Source of the DNA: Fasciola hepatica
Lineage: Eukaryota > Platyhelminthes > Trematoda > Plagiorchiida > Fasciolidae
Direction: 5' to 3'
Length of the DNA: 64,000 nt
NCBI GenBank assembly: GCA_948099385.1
Contig: CANUEZ040000165.1
Span: 3,980,501-4,044,500, forward strand
The notes beneath the pieces were generated by a model. The model saw only the letters and a program-made list of their open reading frames with translations, did not search any database and was not told where the DNA came from. Positions 23,820 through 35,226 of this stretch are shown in pieces. Each line of letters opens with the position of its first letter. The first letter of the stretch is position 1. Both the position numbers and the translations under genes were made by a program.

Positions 23820-24165
23820 GCAGTCACCCTCGAAGTCAGTCTGTGATGGCAGTGATTTCCCTTTGTCTGTTCACGTCACCCATGTAGGATGCGAAAGCTG
23901 ACTGAGAGGCTTGCCTTTGTTTAGAGGTTTTATCAATCGTCTGGTGCGGTCACGGAACAGTTACTGATGTCCTAGTTCTGGTCTCAACGAGGTTGGGTCC
24001 ACGTACGCAATTGAGTCCCCAAGTGGTGAGACGTGCAGTGCTGCAAACCATGCGAACTGTGTAAAGGTGATTGGTACGCTGGAATCCAGACCAATCAGAA
24101 ATTCATCTCAAACGGCTAATCGCGTGGCTCTTCGGAGTACTTTTGACATAATTTCGAAACTATGT
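23820..24165 (-). repeat. Interspersed repeat R2, diverged copy
   Basis: Aligns to 30430-30750 in the same orientation. Shared blocks are GAAGTCAGTCTGTRA, GACTGAGAGGCTTGCC, TGGTTCGGTCAC-like and GGTGATTGRTAYGC. Clearly older than the two inverted R2 copies. The reading frame of those copies is not maintained here. Confidence 0.6.
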
Positions 24166-25477
24166 GGGAAATGGTGTAAATGCTAGGGTTACGTCCGAAC
24201 TACGAAGCTGCATGCATTTGAGCAAACGAAGACAACAATATATACCATATTTTATGATGGTCTACACTAACACTTAGAGCAGCTTCGCTTATAAATAAGC
24301 AATCGCCTGGCTATCAGCAGATGGATTCTAAAATGCAAAGTGACAAAACAAAACCTCTTGACATCAAGTAACTTCTAGTATCGGCCATTCAGATTTATTG
24401 CTGCACCAACTACACCACGGTCGGTGTAAACGGAAAATTACCTGTTCGCGGTCCCCCTTGGCTTGTCACCCGAACATAAGCACCCGAGGTCGATACAATT
24501 TCAGAAGACAATCAAATTTCTCGGTAAATAGTTTGTATTAGTGGTTCTGTGATGGTAAAATAATTACGTCAGTGATGTATGGCGCAATAAACAAAATAAA
24601 ACTGATAACAGGATCAAAACATACATTCGAGGTGAAATATCAACGGTCTCAAGCAGAAGACACCGTTTGTTGTTGGTCGGAGCGTAAAAATGGCCAGATT
24701 CAAGATGGCCGACCAGTCGGAGCAAAAATCAGAATTGACCAGTCAAAATAAAGACGCGTGTTCCAGTCATAGAGTCTGACTACTGGGCTGGTAGTCGGCA
24801 GCAAAACATGTAAAACAGAATAACAAGAATAGAGTGCTAACGTGCATCGGTTGTCGTCCACGTGCGGGCTCTACTTCCACGGAGTCACACGAGCCTTGGA
24901 TCGCAAGGATCACCAAACACGGAAAACGCGAATGCTTAGCACGAAACGCAGGAAGTGCATACCAACTTCGGATCCCGTATTCACAAAACACGAAAAGTTT
25001 CAACACCAATTGCACAAGCAATACACAGGGTGCGGAATTCTACAACCTGAGCACTAGCTAGAGAAAGCACACCAAGTCTGTCCCGCAAAAAGGCGTATAA
25101 AGCGAAGCAAGAAACGTCACATATACGAAAGTGCTCCAGAGCTTATATCTTGTAAACTACGTGATGGGTCAATACGACTGACAACTGCAAATGAGAAAAA
25201 TGCACACAGAGTGAACTAATCAGGAAGGAACGCGAAAGATTGCTGGCTCACAAGGTAAGTTAGGTGAAACAGAAACTAATGGTCATTTTGAAAATTTCGT
25301 ACGAATAATATCATCACTGAAATATGCGACCCACTGCTGGGTAAACTGGTGAGCTGACCCAGCAGCATCAAGGGGCGTACTCACATCAATCAACTACAGC
25401 AATCTGACGTCCATTGTCGAATGGTTCAGTATTGCTAAAATGGCAAACATCCATATCATTTTCCGCGTTGTTTCGGA
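24166..25477. other. Stretch without recognised genes
   Basis: No conserved coding sequence or repeat was recognised. Minor open frames on both strands at 24767-25061 overlap each other and lack motifs. Confidence 0.4.
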
Positions 25478-26064
25478 ATTAGGTCACAATTACTCGAAAG
25501 TGCCACCCGATTGGCTGTTTAAGATTGTCTCCTGACTGATCTGAAGACCGGCATATCAATCACCCGTACACAGTTAGCTTAGGTGGTCACAGCGTGGCTC
25601 GTCGTCGTCATACCCGTGGACTCAACCGTGTCGCGAACACAGCTGAGAGGTTCAGTAACTATCATGTGACCGAACCAGGCAATCAAGAGGCAGTCATTGA
25701 CAAGACCAGTAGATGGAGGCAAGCCTCAGTCGGCTTTACGCGTTTCAAGTGGGCGAAGTTAACAAAGCAGGTCAAATCACACTGCAGTTACAGACTGACT
25801 CTGAGGTTAATAATGGGGAATGAGAACTTTAATGCGGTTACGACGGAGCGAACGTACCCGAATTTCAATCCGCCTTCACCGTTGCCGCGTGGTGATAAAA
25901 AACTATCGGGGAATACGAATGAGAGACTGCAGTTACGCTCCATCTTTGAGTGGCAGCTAGGCGACACTTCGGATGTCAAAATGTATGAATTCATAGATGC
26001 AAGAATCGAGCGTACTTTTCCGTATTTAGTGTTGCCAACATCCACAAAAGCCTTAGCTACTGAC
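25478..26064 (+). repeat. Inverted repeat R2, left arm (587 bp)
   Basis: The sequence from 25478 to 26064 matches the reverse complement of 30164-30750, with the same length and about 98 percent identity by eye. Homology stops abruptly at GCTACTGAC (26064) and at ATTAGGTCA (25478). Outside these points the flanks differ. Confidence 0.85.
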
Positions 26065-26148
26065 CCCGTAACAGTGACATTTTTGGTCGATCCAGATCGG
26101 TATGTGAACTGGAGCCTGGTTACGGAAGCTATATTACGGTCAAAGTAG
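25594..26148 (+). CDS. Unidentified R2 open frame (left copy)
   Basis: 184 codons from ATG. The first 155 or so lie inside the R2 arm and are shared with the right copy apart from four residue changes. The last 29 come from the flank. The N-terminus is basic (MARRRHTRG), and a later part reads YPNFNPPSPLPRGDKK and FEWQLGDTSDVKMYEF. No domain is recognised. It could be a fragment of a mobile-element gag-like or accessory protein, or a non-coding repeat that happens to be open. The third R2 copy does not preserve it. Confidence 0.3.
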   Translation: MARRRHTRGLNRVANTAERFSNYHVTEPGNQEAVIDKTSRWRQASVGFTRFKWAKLTKQVKSHCSYRLTLRLIMGNENFNAVTTERTYPNFNPPSPLPRGDKKLSGNTNERLQLRSIFEWQLGDTSDVKMYEFIDARIERTFPYLVLPTSTKALATDPVTVTFLVDPDRYVNWSLVTEAILRSK

Positions 26149-27697
26149 TGAAAATAAACCCTGGGTTAACCAGTTTGGTTTGGTTTGAGCTTTTGTGTAC
26201 CAAAGTTCATTTCGATTTTTGCTGAATCGTGGTATGGAATTTCTTTTGACCGATTTCCTTCAGTTGAATTTTTATTAGTGCCGTCGTGTATGCGTCCGTG
26301 CTATCTCCATGCACTGGTTCGAGAGGAAACATCCATTGGCTTGCAATTCTGTTCTGATAAAGATGTTGATAATTTCGTTACAGTTATTCACTTGCCGATC
26401 AGTTGAATTTAATCTAGTCTCTTGCAACGACTGTATACCTCTAGATTAATAATAGGTAATAGCCTTGGTGGTTTAAATATCTGGCGAACACGTATATTCA
26501 CAAGTGAAACCGTTATATCTTCAGCTCTCACATATCTATTTTCCACCTTGAGGACCACTTTTTCAGACCTCTATTGTGGATGTGGATTCTTTCACGAGCC
26601 AGAATTGTTAGGCTTTTAATAAAACAGGAAGAACATTGTGGACGGAATGCTCGATTGACCTTACATTCTTTCAATCAGATGCCAACGCCCATTAAATACG
26701 ATCATGTGAAGTTAACACAATATAATGGAGTTGTGATGTGTTTGGCTCAGCATAGGGACAATATAGGAATCCCGATCTAACAAGTTTCACTTCACTATCT
26801 TTTAACGGCGCTGGGGAAGCATATCGAAGCCCGGGGTTTGTGATAACCTAAGACTTGGTTTTCATTGTGCATCTCCGCCTCAACGGGCGGATCTACCGAA
26901 GCAGACCATGGAACGAGTGCCGGAGTAATCGTGTGAAGCTGACACTGCAGGTCAGCTAAACTGTCCTAAAGCGCCCCGTCCAGCTTTTGATACGATGCTG
27001 CTGATTGTGCATCGGCAGAACGTTAGCTTTACGGATCGTTTCATTCACACCTAATGGTTCCCTACCAGCAACTCGCACAAGATAGAATAGCTTGAGGGGA
27101 TTTCCAATAACGGCGGCATGCTCCATGTCTGGTGCACTTCACGACCATCAGATTTCGCGATCGTTGCAAAAAATTGCTTTCAGTGCTTCCTTCCAGTCGG
27201 GACTGACTGGTTTCCCTCCACTTCCTGCGGCCGACGTTCACAGCGACACACGTAGAAACACACCACATTAAAATATTCGGCAATTCAATGCTAATCAAAA
27301 GACCCCGGGTCTTAATTACTCCACCACTTCATTTTATAACACACACACACACGCACCATCTGAATATTTTGTTAGCCATTTCGTTGATTGTTACGTCACA
27401 GAAAATGTAATGGGGTCATCACGAAAGTGCGACAACATCTGCTCACGTGGGCTTACTTTCTTGAGTGACTATGGACTTTTCTACTCATAAGAATCTTTTA
27501 TTCCTTATCTTGGAGTTATTTCGGCCCATACCCTTACTTGCACTTGCAACGCTAATGCTTATAGTCTCTTTCTCGTTGTAACGGCATTCACCGAGACATA
27601 TTTGATGCCTTTTTCCCTCACAAGCATAAAAATTTCGCGAACTTGAAACATAACTTAACCATGATCAGAATTATATTGTTGCGTAATAATCCTGACA
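26065..27697. other. Stretch without recognised genes, inside inverted pair 2
   Basis: No supported gene. A (CA)n microsatellite lies at about 27339-27352. A 78-codon minus-strand frame at 27062-27298 has no identifiable motif. Confidence 0.4.
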
Positions 27698-28728
27698 ACA
27701 CAAGTTGGCAAACAAGCTCGTTTTCAGTGATTCTTAGTCATGCCAATACAACACAGTATATACAACGAGATGCATAAGGGATACAGTCATCAAAAATAGC
27801 GTCAGGGATCATTGTTCACACCTAGTGTGGCACAGGATTATCCGGAGACCAGGTGTGAACAGACTAACACGTTCTCGGTGTGTAAGCTTTCAAACTTCCT
27901 TAGACCTGACGTTGGGTGGTGAGTGGGCCGGGGTAGACTGGGTGCATGCACAAATTTCTTCTGAGCACATAAAAGGGGAATGTGGAGGCGAGTTCCGACC
28001 GGCCAAGATGCGACTTCCCACCAATCTAGACAGCCGACCTTAGACCCTATGCAGAAGGCGTAATGCTTGATCCACGTTCACTGAGTGATTAGTCTCAGCT
28101 AGGTGTGAAACGACTGCGCTGGTAACTGACCACGTTGGATGATGCTCACGGATGTTTTCAGACAAGCGTCTGGTCTTGCGGCTGATATACGCTGTTCCGC
28201 AGGAACAAATGAAAGAATGCATTCATAATAAGGCTACAGAAATGGGCACATTGTCTTTTACCCACAAATACAGCGCTGGGTTAGATGCGAACAAAACACG
28301 AAGTTTAGCAGCGTATAATGTCATGTTCAGGAAGCTTCCCAATCTTCGGTGCACTACATCGGCAAAAGTGTCATCTTTAAATGGCAGAGGGATGTATACT
28401 GGTTTCCTTTCAACTACCGTCTTTTCTGAAATTTCTGTATCCAACTGCTTCATTCGGTCGATTAAGCGTCCCGGGTGTCCTTTTAAATAAATATATTGCA
28501 CAACTTAACGAGCTCTTGTTCTGTGGTATCTTCGGTGCATATCTTTTTCACTCTGTTTGTTAGGTGGTTAACTGGGTTTCTTTTCAATTTAAGCGGTACG
28601 TGGATATACTGTGCATTCCATGTTGGTTTTGTGTGCACTGACAGCCGCATTGACCCATCTTCTCGACGAGTCAAACATACGTCTAAGAAGGCTACTGTGC
28701 TGTCTAATTCTGATTCTGTTGTAATCAA
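27698..28728 (-). mobile_element. Penelope-like element, 5'-truncated copy PLE2
   Basis: Reads on the minus strand as the C-terminal part of the same family as PLE1 (59989-62156): AFLDVCLTRREDGS, the IPLPFKDDTFADVVHRRL region, a GIY-YIG-like part (FICSCGTAYISRKTRRLSE) and the NVDQALRLL block. A conserved 3' part with CACACCTAGTGTGG follows, ending near AACACAAGTTGGC at 27698. At least two frame breaks are present. The 5' truncation falls downstream of the RT catalytic motifs. It abuts remnants of a DNA transposon. Confidence 0.85.
28040..28728 (-). pseudogene. Penelope-like RT C-terminus and GIY-YIG domain, broken
   Basis: Three successive minus-strand open pieces (28728-28483, 28501-28223, 28222-28040) correspond collinearly to the last third of the PLE1 protein. 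The YVDD-containing palm is missing. In the endonuclease the glycine of the YIG motif is replaced (TAYIS), and frameshifts separate the pieces. The copy is not functional. Confidence 0.8.
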
Positions 28729-28816
28729 TCATGATAACATCCCACAGTTGTTACATTTTACAAGCATGAAGACGGATTTTGAAGCAAAATCAAAATTGAT
28801 GGTAATCAGAATAAAT

Positions 28817-29854
28817 TCACAATAAGTCGGTTTCATTAAGGGCTCTCGTGTTGCACTGTTTTGTGTGGCTGACGAAGCTTGAACACAGAGAACCACTGAA
28901 CTTATTACCGGCTTCTCTCGCAATTTTCTCCTGAAAGGATATTCGCCACTCGATCTTCGTTATTGTGGAATCTGGAGGTCCTTGCAGCATTGACGTATAT
29001 CCACGTCCCATACTACCCTTTATTATCGACTTCAAAACACTCCACATGTTTTCTATAGAATCCAACATACGAGAATACGGACTTAGCTGGAGCAGTTCAG
29101 CACATGGATGGATCCTTTCTACGAAAAAAGATTCCAATTTCGAGTGGCAAGGGGCGTTACCACATATGATTACAACTCCACTCGTTTCTCTCAGTTTATC
29201 CAAGACCTTGCACAGCCATTGATTGCGTATTTCACTTGCGTAAGACTCACGTTTGGTTTCAAAATCCACTTAACCCCGTTCACTCATAACTCTAATGATG
29301 TGTAGGTTCATTCCACGTGAATCCGTTTCCCTCGAAACAGCATGTTCACCAGATACGATCTCCCACGATTTCTCAAACAAAAACGATTGTAATTCGTCTC
29401 ATCGACCCGGACCGAGAAATGGTTTTCGGTCTCGAAATTTAGTGGTCTTCCTGTGTGAGATTTCCGCGCCTTTTTTGTTGATATCAGTACTCGTACCAAC
29501 AGGTACCAGACGCACTGATTTACTGGTTATCGAACTCCCATCTAGGTATCGACTGATGGTGGGAACACCGACAGATTTTCCATATATCGTATACATCCGG
29601 ATTCTTATTTCATCCAGTGATCGTTGCATTTTCAGATATCCACTCCAAAATCTCATCCTCAAATTCAGGAAGCATTCTGCTTCGTCCCCGTTTTTCTTCG
29701 AAATCAAATGACCATTACATCTCACGCAAAAATAGTTGACTCCACAACATCTAGCAATGTTTTGCCAGTCCTCGTGCTCATACCCTGCATCAACGACTCG
29801 CGCACGTATTTCAAGTGCATATCGTACGTTTGAACCTCGCTGTTTCGAACTCAC
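28817..29854 (-). pseudogene. Tc1/mariner (IS630)-superfamily transposase remnant
   Basis: Minus-strand frames give, in order, an N-terminal helix-turn-helix-like region (LEIRARVVDAGYEHEDWQNI), a segment with VDETNYNRFC carrying the first catalytic Asp, then GNAPCHSKLE and SPYSRMLDSIENMWS with the third acidic residue. The second catalytic position reads Asn (ICGNAPCHS) where family members have Asp. At least two frame changes lie near 29300-29500. Element length would fit a transposon of about 1.2 kb, but terminal inverted repeats were not identified. Confidence 0.75.
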
Positions 29855-30043
29855 AGTTCATCTGAAGTTAAATGAAAAATACACATTATTTCCAACTACA
29901 TGCTGCCCTTCATTCGGAAGAAATTTACCAATTAAACAGATTCTTCACTGATCCTCAGCTTCCCGGACGAACCGTTGTTCGAGATAGGGCTGTCAGACAC
30001 GGACTGCTGCGGTTACGAAAGTAAAACGAGTTCGGAATTGACT

Positions 30044-30634
30044 TCAAGTGACTACACATGCCAAATTATTGGCTCTACAAGTGGATTTCATCTGTGACCA
30101 ATGATACGCAGCGGACAAACCCACTACCCATAACCAGCCTGGCGAGTACCCTACGTACGGAAAGTCAGTAGCTAAGGCTTTTGTGGATGTTGGCAACACC
30201 AAATACGGAAAAGTACGCTCGATTCTTGCATCTATGAATTCATACATTTTGACATCCGAAGTGTCGCCTAGCTGCCACTCAAAGATGGAGCGTAACTGCA
30301 GTCTCTCATTCGTATTCCCCGATAGTTTTTTATCACCACGCGGCAACGGTGAAGGCGGATTGAAATTCGGGTACGTTCGCTCCGTCGTAACCGCATTAAA
30401 GTTCTTATTCCCCATTATTAACCTCAGAGTCAGTCTGTAACTGCAGTGTGATTTGACCTGCTTTGTTAACTTCGCCCACCTGAAACGCGTAAAGCCGACT
30501 GAGGCTTGCCTCCATCTACTGGTCTTGTTAATGACTGCCTCTTGATTGCCTGGTTCGGTCACATGATAGTTACTGAACCTCTCAGCTTTGTTCGCGACAC
30601 GGTTGAGTCCACGGGTATGACGACGACGAGCCAC
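30044..30634 (-). CDS. Unidentified R2 open frame (right copy)
   Basis: 196 codons on the minus strand. The first 155 match the left copy (residue changes include N-T/K-A, I-D/N-K, F-K/R-W and G-N-E/K-N). The remaining codons are flank-derived and unrelated to the left flank. Two intact frames in copies about 4.1 kb apart show only that the copies are recent. Selection cannot be inferred from this. Confidence 0.3.
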   Translation of the reverse strand: MARRRHTRGLNRVANKAERFSNYHVTEPGNQEAVINKTSRWRQASVGFTRFRWAKLTKQVKSHCSYRLTLRLIMGNKNFNAVTTERTYPNFNPPSPLPRGDKKLSGNTNERLQLRSIFEWQLGDTSDVKMYEFIDARIERTFPYLVLPTSTKALATDFPYVGYSPGWLWVVGLSAAYHWSQMKSTCRANNLACVVT

Positions 30635-30750
30635 GCTGTGACCACCTAAGCTAACTGTGTACGGGTGATTGATATGCCGGTCTTCAGATCAGTCTGGTGG
30701 CAATCTTAAACAGCTAATCGGGTGGCACTTTCGAATAATTTTGACCTAAT
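30164..30750 (-). repeat. Inverted repeat R2, right arm (587 bp)
   Basis: Reverse-complement partner of 25478-26064. The arms are the same length and enclose 4099 bp that hold PLE2 and the transposase remnant. Confidence 0.85.
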
Positions 30751-32313
30751 CGCGAGTAATTCTGATCTATTTCGGGATAATTTTGACTTAAAACCGAAAA
30801 TCTTGTAGACCTTTTTTCTTTGGTTGACTGCTTGTTTTCAGCATGACCCAAAAGTTATAATTGGTGGCTCAACCGTAGAAAGAACGCAACAGTGCAAATA
30901 TCTTGATGTAGTCCATTTTTCAGCTTCCATGTAGACCCAATATTTACAGGATACATTCCCAGTCTGAAAGAACTGGCATTTTACGTCTCTCGTTTAAGAT
31001 CTCCAGGCCATCCGACTAACACTATTTCTACTGGGAGTTTTTCCTACAGCTTATAACATTGAGTGAAGAATTCTTTTTTTCTTTTTCAAGGTTCACTCGT
31101 GAAAGACTTCGTTCTACTCAGTCCGTATTATAAATACATTCCGCAGTTCCGCAACGTCTCCCATGTAGAAATAATGTATATTTTTTTGAATAGTCATCTG
31201 CTTGCACACGAACGACCAGCGGTTTTTAAGTGCCTTCCCCGTACGCCGTAGTCCTGATTGAGCAACGCGTAATGAATTCCATCCACAACTTGTGAGGGTA
31301 CGTGCTGCATCATGGCCGATAGTCAGCCAAGTCCCGTCAGCAATCAGCATGTCAGCGCCTGTCCAGAATCGAAGTCAGTGGTTGCGTCAGCGGATTCGCA
31401 AGTGACAAGATAGCGGATCGATGAGACGCGAACGGATTCCCGTGAGGTGGTAGCTGGTGATGTGACCAATCAACCAATCAGAAGACAGGCCACTTGATGC
31501 AATTATGGATCAGTTGTGTTGTGTTGTAATGATTGGTGTCAGCGGCTGTTTTGTTCCTATATAAACAATGTTTTGTGCTAAAAACTGCGATGATTCGTGT
31601 GAGGAATAGACTTCTCACTGGAGTAAGTGGGACGGTTTGAAACACAGCTCCTCAAAAGTCCAGTGACCGATTTGCGACGAGGACTTATCCATGACACTGG
31701 TTATCTAATATCAAATTACCGACTGAAATCACCATTTTATATTCACTATTACTGCCTCTGGATCTTCGTAATCATCAAGACCAGTAACAATCATTATCAC
31801 TGAAAATCCATCCGACTGACTAAAGATTGTGTATCCTTGAGTGAACGTGAGGACAACCAGACTGCAAATTACATATGGTAAACAGTATGACAGTTCTCTG
31901 CTATCTCTCTCGCACGTACAATTTACGCCGTATCCATCCAAAGACACTATGCCTCGGTTGTATCAATGCTAAGTACCGCAACGTTTAGTGGAATACGGCC
32001 CACTGTCAATCGCTGTCATAATGGTAGTGAAGCATTTCACGGCTTCAAATAAGATATGCTTGCATGACAACGAGACGTAGACCATCTTCCGCACTTCATG
32101 TGTATGTAGCCACTTCCTTTCAGTAAATATACTTTGGTACACTTAGTGCTCCGTATCAAAAAACCAAAACAACACACTTCGGCAGAGAAAAAAATAAGTT
32201 ATTAAGCTGTACAAGGAAATCAGGAAAACAACGCGGTATTACCGAAAGTTTTGTACAGCAGCTCTTTTCACGGGCGTGCATGATACTATCCTGAAAGACC
32301 AGGAAACAAATGG
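30751..32313. other. Stretch downstream of DNAJC21 without recognised genes
   Basis: Contains the 3' flank of DNAJC21 (minus strand). No unambiguous AATAAA was found close to the stop. A TATATAA-containing segment near 31558 looks LTR- or promoter-like but has no partner copy in the window. Confidence 0.4.
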
Positions 32314-32522
32314 CTATCCTTTTTTCTTTCCCTTTTTCGAGCTGGATTTGACACCGGATGAACCCACAGGTTTTAGCTGGGCGTGTCCAGACTGTTTCAG
32401 ATGCGCGAACAATTCATTTCGCGAGTCAAACTCCGTATTGCAAGTTTTGCACAACGGCTTCTCCGTCCCGGCATTCGGACTGGTCTGAACTGTGATCGGT
32501 TTGACAGTCGCCTTTATTTGCT
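32314..32522 (-). CDS. DNAJC21: DNAJC21 terminal exon (second C2H2 zinc finger)
   Basis: Acceptor AACTAATTTCAG precedes 32522. The exon enters in phase 1, so the G left by the previous exon makes a GAG codon, and it runs to the stop at 32314-32316. It encodes the C-terminal zinc finger CKTCNTEFDSRNELFAHLKQ followed by SGH (C-x2-C-x12-H-x5-H) and a lysine-rich tail (SSSKKGKKKG). The position and spacing match the last finger and basic tail of animal DNAJC21. The open frame continues upstream of the acceptor, but the matching phase with the GTGAGC donor at 33830 supports the splice. Confidence 0.88.
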
Positions 32523-32612
32523 CTGAAATTAGTTCAAAACACTCGGGAATCATCATTTTCTCTTGAATTGGTTCAGATACACGGCGAGAACAATGTGAGT
32601 GAAATTCGCATG

Positions 32613-33744
32613 GCTAGAGCTTCCCCTGCCAAGACAAGTTTTGCTGTTGAGCCAACCCAGTCTTGCAGCAGCATTTTGCGCATCAGAAATACAAGACGCA
32701 TCTCAAACACCGTTACACTGTTGTTTAGGCTATCTAAGAGAGCATGCAATATATCCGGATCTTCACTCACAAGAACAATATAGTCCGCGTATTCCAAGTC
32801 AGACAGTGTATTGCCCGAGCACACGTCGATGCCCCTATTCTCATACTAGGATACGGCTATCTTAAGAACTATCTCAATAAAAACGTAAAGAAAAGGCGAT
32901 AGAGGGCAATCCTGACGAACCTGAATGAAAGATCACCGGAAGGAAGAACTCGGTTTTGGATCTCCACCAGTGATGATGTGGCCCAGAAATCCAATGGAGT
33001 CTGCATGGAATTAACAAGCCTCCATATTTAGGTGCGAATCCAGATCATTTGCATGTCGCATGAAGCCGCATTTCGTGCTCTTCCCTCATCTGCTCAAATA
33101 CAGCAACGGAATTTGAACTGTGTGCAACTTGTAGAGTAACAGAAACTAAACCGCGAGTTTCTAAAGTAGAACTAGTATAACAATCAGACCTATTTGACGA
33201 TGGACGTAAGGGAAGCTTATGAAGATAGTTATGAAAAAGTAAAGGGCACTATGGCGTTTGGAGAAACTGAGCCCAGCTCCACAGCAATGACAGTTTCTCT
33301 GTCATTCACAGTAAAACTAGCCGGATAAATGTCAGAAGGTAGCTTTGGTTCGGAAAACATGCGGAACGTGCATTCACGGCTTTGTTTTTGTTCCTCTCCA
33401 AGTTGTTGTTTATGTTGCATCCAGAAATAGCCATCATCTGCTCGGCTGAAATGCCATGGTTGCTTTAAACACTTTATTCTGCACACCTTGCTCGCACACA
33501 TAATGTCAATAAATGCACAAACATTACAATTACTATCCAAACTATTTGATGTAAAGAGCGGACGCACATCCTGAGCGTCTCATCGCATTCGTCGGAAGCC
33601 AAATGCCCCGGCCGTTTGCATCAATTAACAGTGTCCAATTCCACTGGCAGAGAAACAAGCTAATCTTTCGGCCTTACGATAGCTAAACGAACCGAAAGCC
33701 CGATAGTTAGCGCAAGCATTTTCGGTTTACATAACTCTTACATT
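32613..33744 (-). repeat. Duplicated segment D1 (partner of D2 at 43499-44649)
   Basis: 1132 bp nearly identical to D2, in the same orientation 10.9 kb away, with only a few substitutions noticed plus one 19-base difference (absent here, present in D2 near 43806). The first 350 bp or so is an antisense RTE family B-like RT fragment (LEYADYIVLVSEDPD). The remainder is non-RT sequence with a 112-codon open frame. D1 makes up most of the 1308-bp last intron of DNAJC21. Confidence 0.88.
33229..33567 (-). CDS. Unidentified 112-codon open frame in D1
   Basis: The frame (GTG first codon as listed; no good ATG at its start) has several cysteines and the strings LKQPWHFSRADDGYFWMQ and FRMFSEPKLPSDIYP. 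The D2 copy at 44134-44472 is identical at protein level. The composition looks protein-like, but no family is recognised. It may be an exon carried inside the duplicated unit, with a possible acceptor ACGCTCAG just upstream of the first codons, or a chance frame. Confidence 0.3.
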   Translation of the reverse strand: MRPLFTSNSLDSNCNVCAFIDIMCASKVCRIKCLKQPWHFSRADDGYFWMQHKQQLGEEQKQSRECTFRMFSEPKLPSDIYPASFTVNDRETVIAVELGSVSPNAIVPFTFS

Positions 33745-33830
33745 AATTCAATGTTTTCGTGACGATAAGGACCTTAGATTTTACGAGGAACTCTATAGAA
33801 ATTGGCATTTTCAGCTTCCTAACTGCTCAC

Positions 33831-34284
33831 CAGAGGCTGATTCCCAATTCCCACTTTCCACAGCTTCGTTGGGGTCGTCACTGGGGGAAGCCACAGCGTC
33901 CGGAGGAGGATCACCAGACGTGGCGACCACTTTTTCCTCTTCTTTCCGACGTTTTCGTTGAGCCTTTTTAGCGCGCTTGGTCAGCTTGACTCCGGAAGCA
34001 GCAACACGTGGTGGAGAACCCGACAGCTCATCCGGAACATTTTCGGCTACTAACGACAGGTCAGTATCGGTCGATTTGTCTTCCAGCTCGCTTTCGTTCA
34101 TTGCGTTGCGTTCCTCCTCTAGTAGGATCTTGCGTAACAGTTCGGCTTGTTTTTTATGCTTCTTTGATGCCTCATGATTTAGTTTAGCTTTGGCGGAGGC
34201 AAACAGTTTGTCACAGGCGACGCAATAAAGTTCGTTCACATCGGACAGCTCGTCAGTCGAACCAAGGTCGTCTTCGACGGCACT
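33831..34284 (-). CDS. DNAJC21: DNAJC21 exon with first C2H2 zinc finger and basic linker
   Basis: Starts after TTCTCGATGCAG in phase 0 and ends at GCCTCTG followed by GTGAGC (phase 1), 454 bp. It encodes an acidic lead-in (EDDLGSTDELSD), the finger YCVACDKLFASAKAKLNH followed by EASKKH (C-x2-C-x12-H-x5-H) and HKKQAELL. An acidic serine-rich part and a strongly basic patch (KRAKKAQRKRRKEEE) follow. The same order is found in animal DNAJC21, where the finger region binds pre-60S ribosomal particles. The low-complexity C-terminal half of the exon is poorly conserved in the family. Confidence 0.93.
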
Positions 34285-34439
34285 CTGCATCGAGAATCAC
34301 GCGAGGGCATGTAAAGAAGGAAGAAAAAACTAGGTAAAATTTGGCACACGAACAAAATCAGAAAATGAACGAAGCGGGAAGTATCCTCCTTGTTTGCTTT
34401 GACTGGTTGCGAACGCATAAAACCACGCGACAGTTTGAA

Positions 34440-34800
34440 ATAAAATAGTTATTGCTTCAAACGCTTTTGTCATATTGTGCACCAGTCACTCTCACTGATC
34501 TTCCATTCAGCGCTCCTCCTTCCAAAAAGCATTCGCCCGGAGAGTCTGTATGATAACGGGAACAAATCATAAATCCTAACCAACGTATGCTACAGAGTTT
34601 GAGCACATGATACAATGTACCAGGTTCACCGCCCAAGACTTTACGCTCCAAGAGATTTTCATTCCGATTTACCAGAATCCAGTCTCATTTGTGAAACGAT
34701 ACAGTTGCTGAGACATCCGTCATTTTCGTGATGTATCCGGCCGCAAGTGGTAGGCTTCTGCATTGTAGAGCAGAATTAGCCTTACGAAGACGGTGCACAA
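34440..34800 (-). mobile_element. RTE RT C-terminal fragment
   Basis: The minus-strand frame reads RKVLGGEPGTLYHVLKL and SIRWLGFMICSRY, matching the NAEVRRKVLGTR...LMWLGHVLRM block of family B RTs. Flanking parts are frameshifted. It is an old fragment inside a DNAJC21 intron, in sense orientation to the gene. Confidence 0.5.
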
Positions 34801-35226
34801 CCAGGCCGTGACAGAAAAAACTGCGGAACTGTTCATCATTCAATATCAACGCCAGCAGATGTTCACTGATGACTCTTAACGCACGAGAGCTGTTATAGCA
34901 AAATTATATTTTTTAATTCCCTTTTTTAATTATTACGTAAGGGGTACATTTCCGGAAGCGGGCCTCAGGCAATAAGAGGCTACCGAACAAATAGTGACCG
35001 GCGGTTTGTATTGGTTCGTTGAGTGTTTATATTGCACGATAATGATCCACTGCGTCAACAGACTTATACTTAGTTTTCCAATTGATGAAAATTAAACTAC
35101 AATGCATGGAAATCACATTATCAATGGGTAAAGAACTAATGTGCACTCGTCCAAGCAACCGATCGTTATTATTTTTCATCCCAATCATGCGGATAATTGC
35201 AGCAGAAGACATGGCCTAATCATTCT

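Noticed and set aside
31486..31700. Possible LTR or promoter with TATATAA and a downstream AGTGACC string resembling a primer-binding site
   Set aside because: No second copy, no TG...CA ends and no gag-pol frames nearby.
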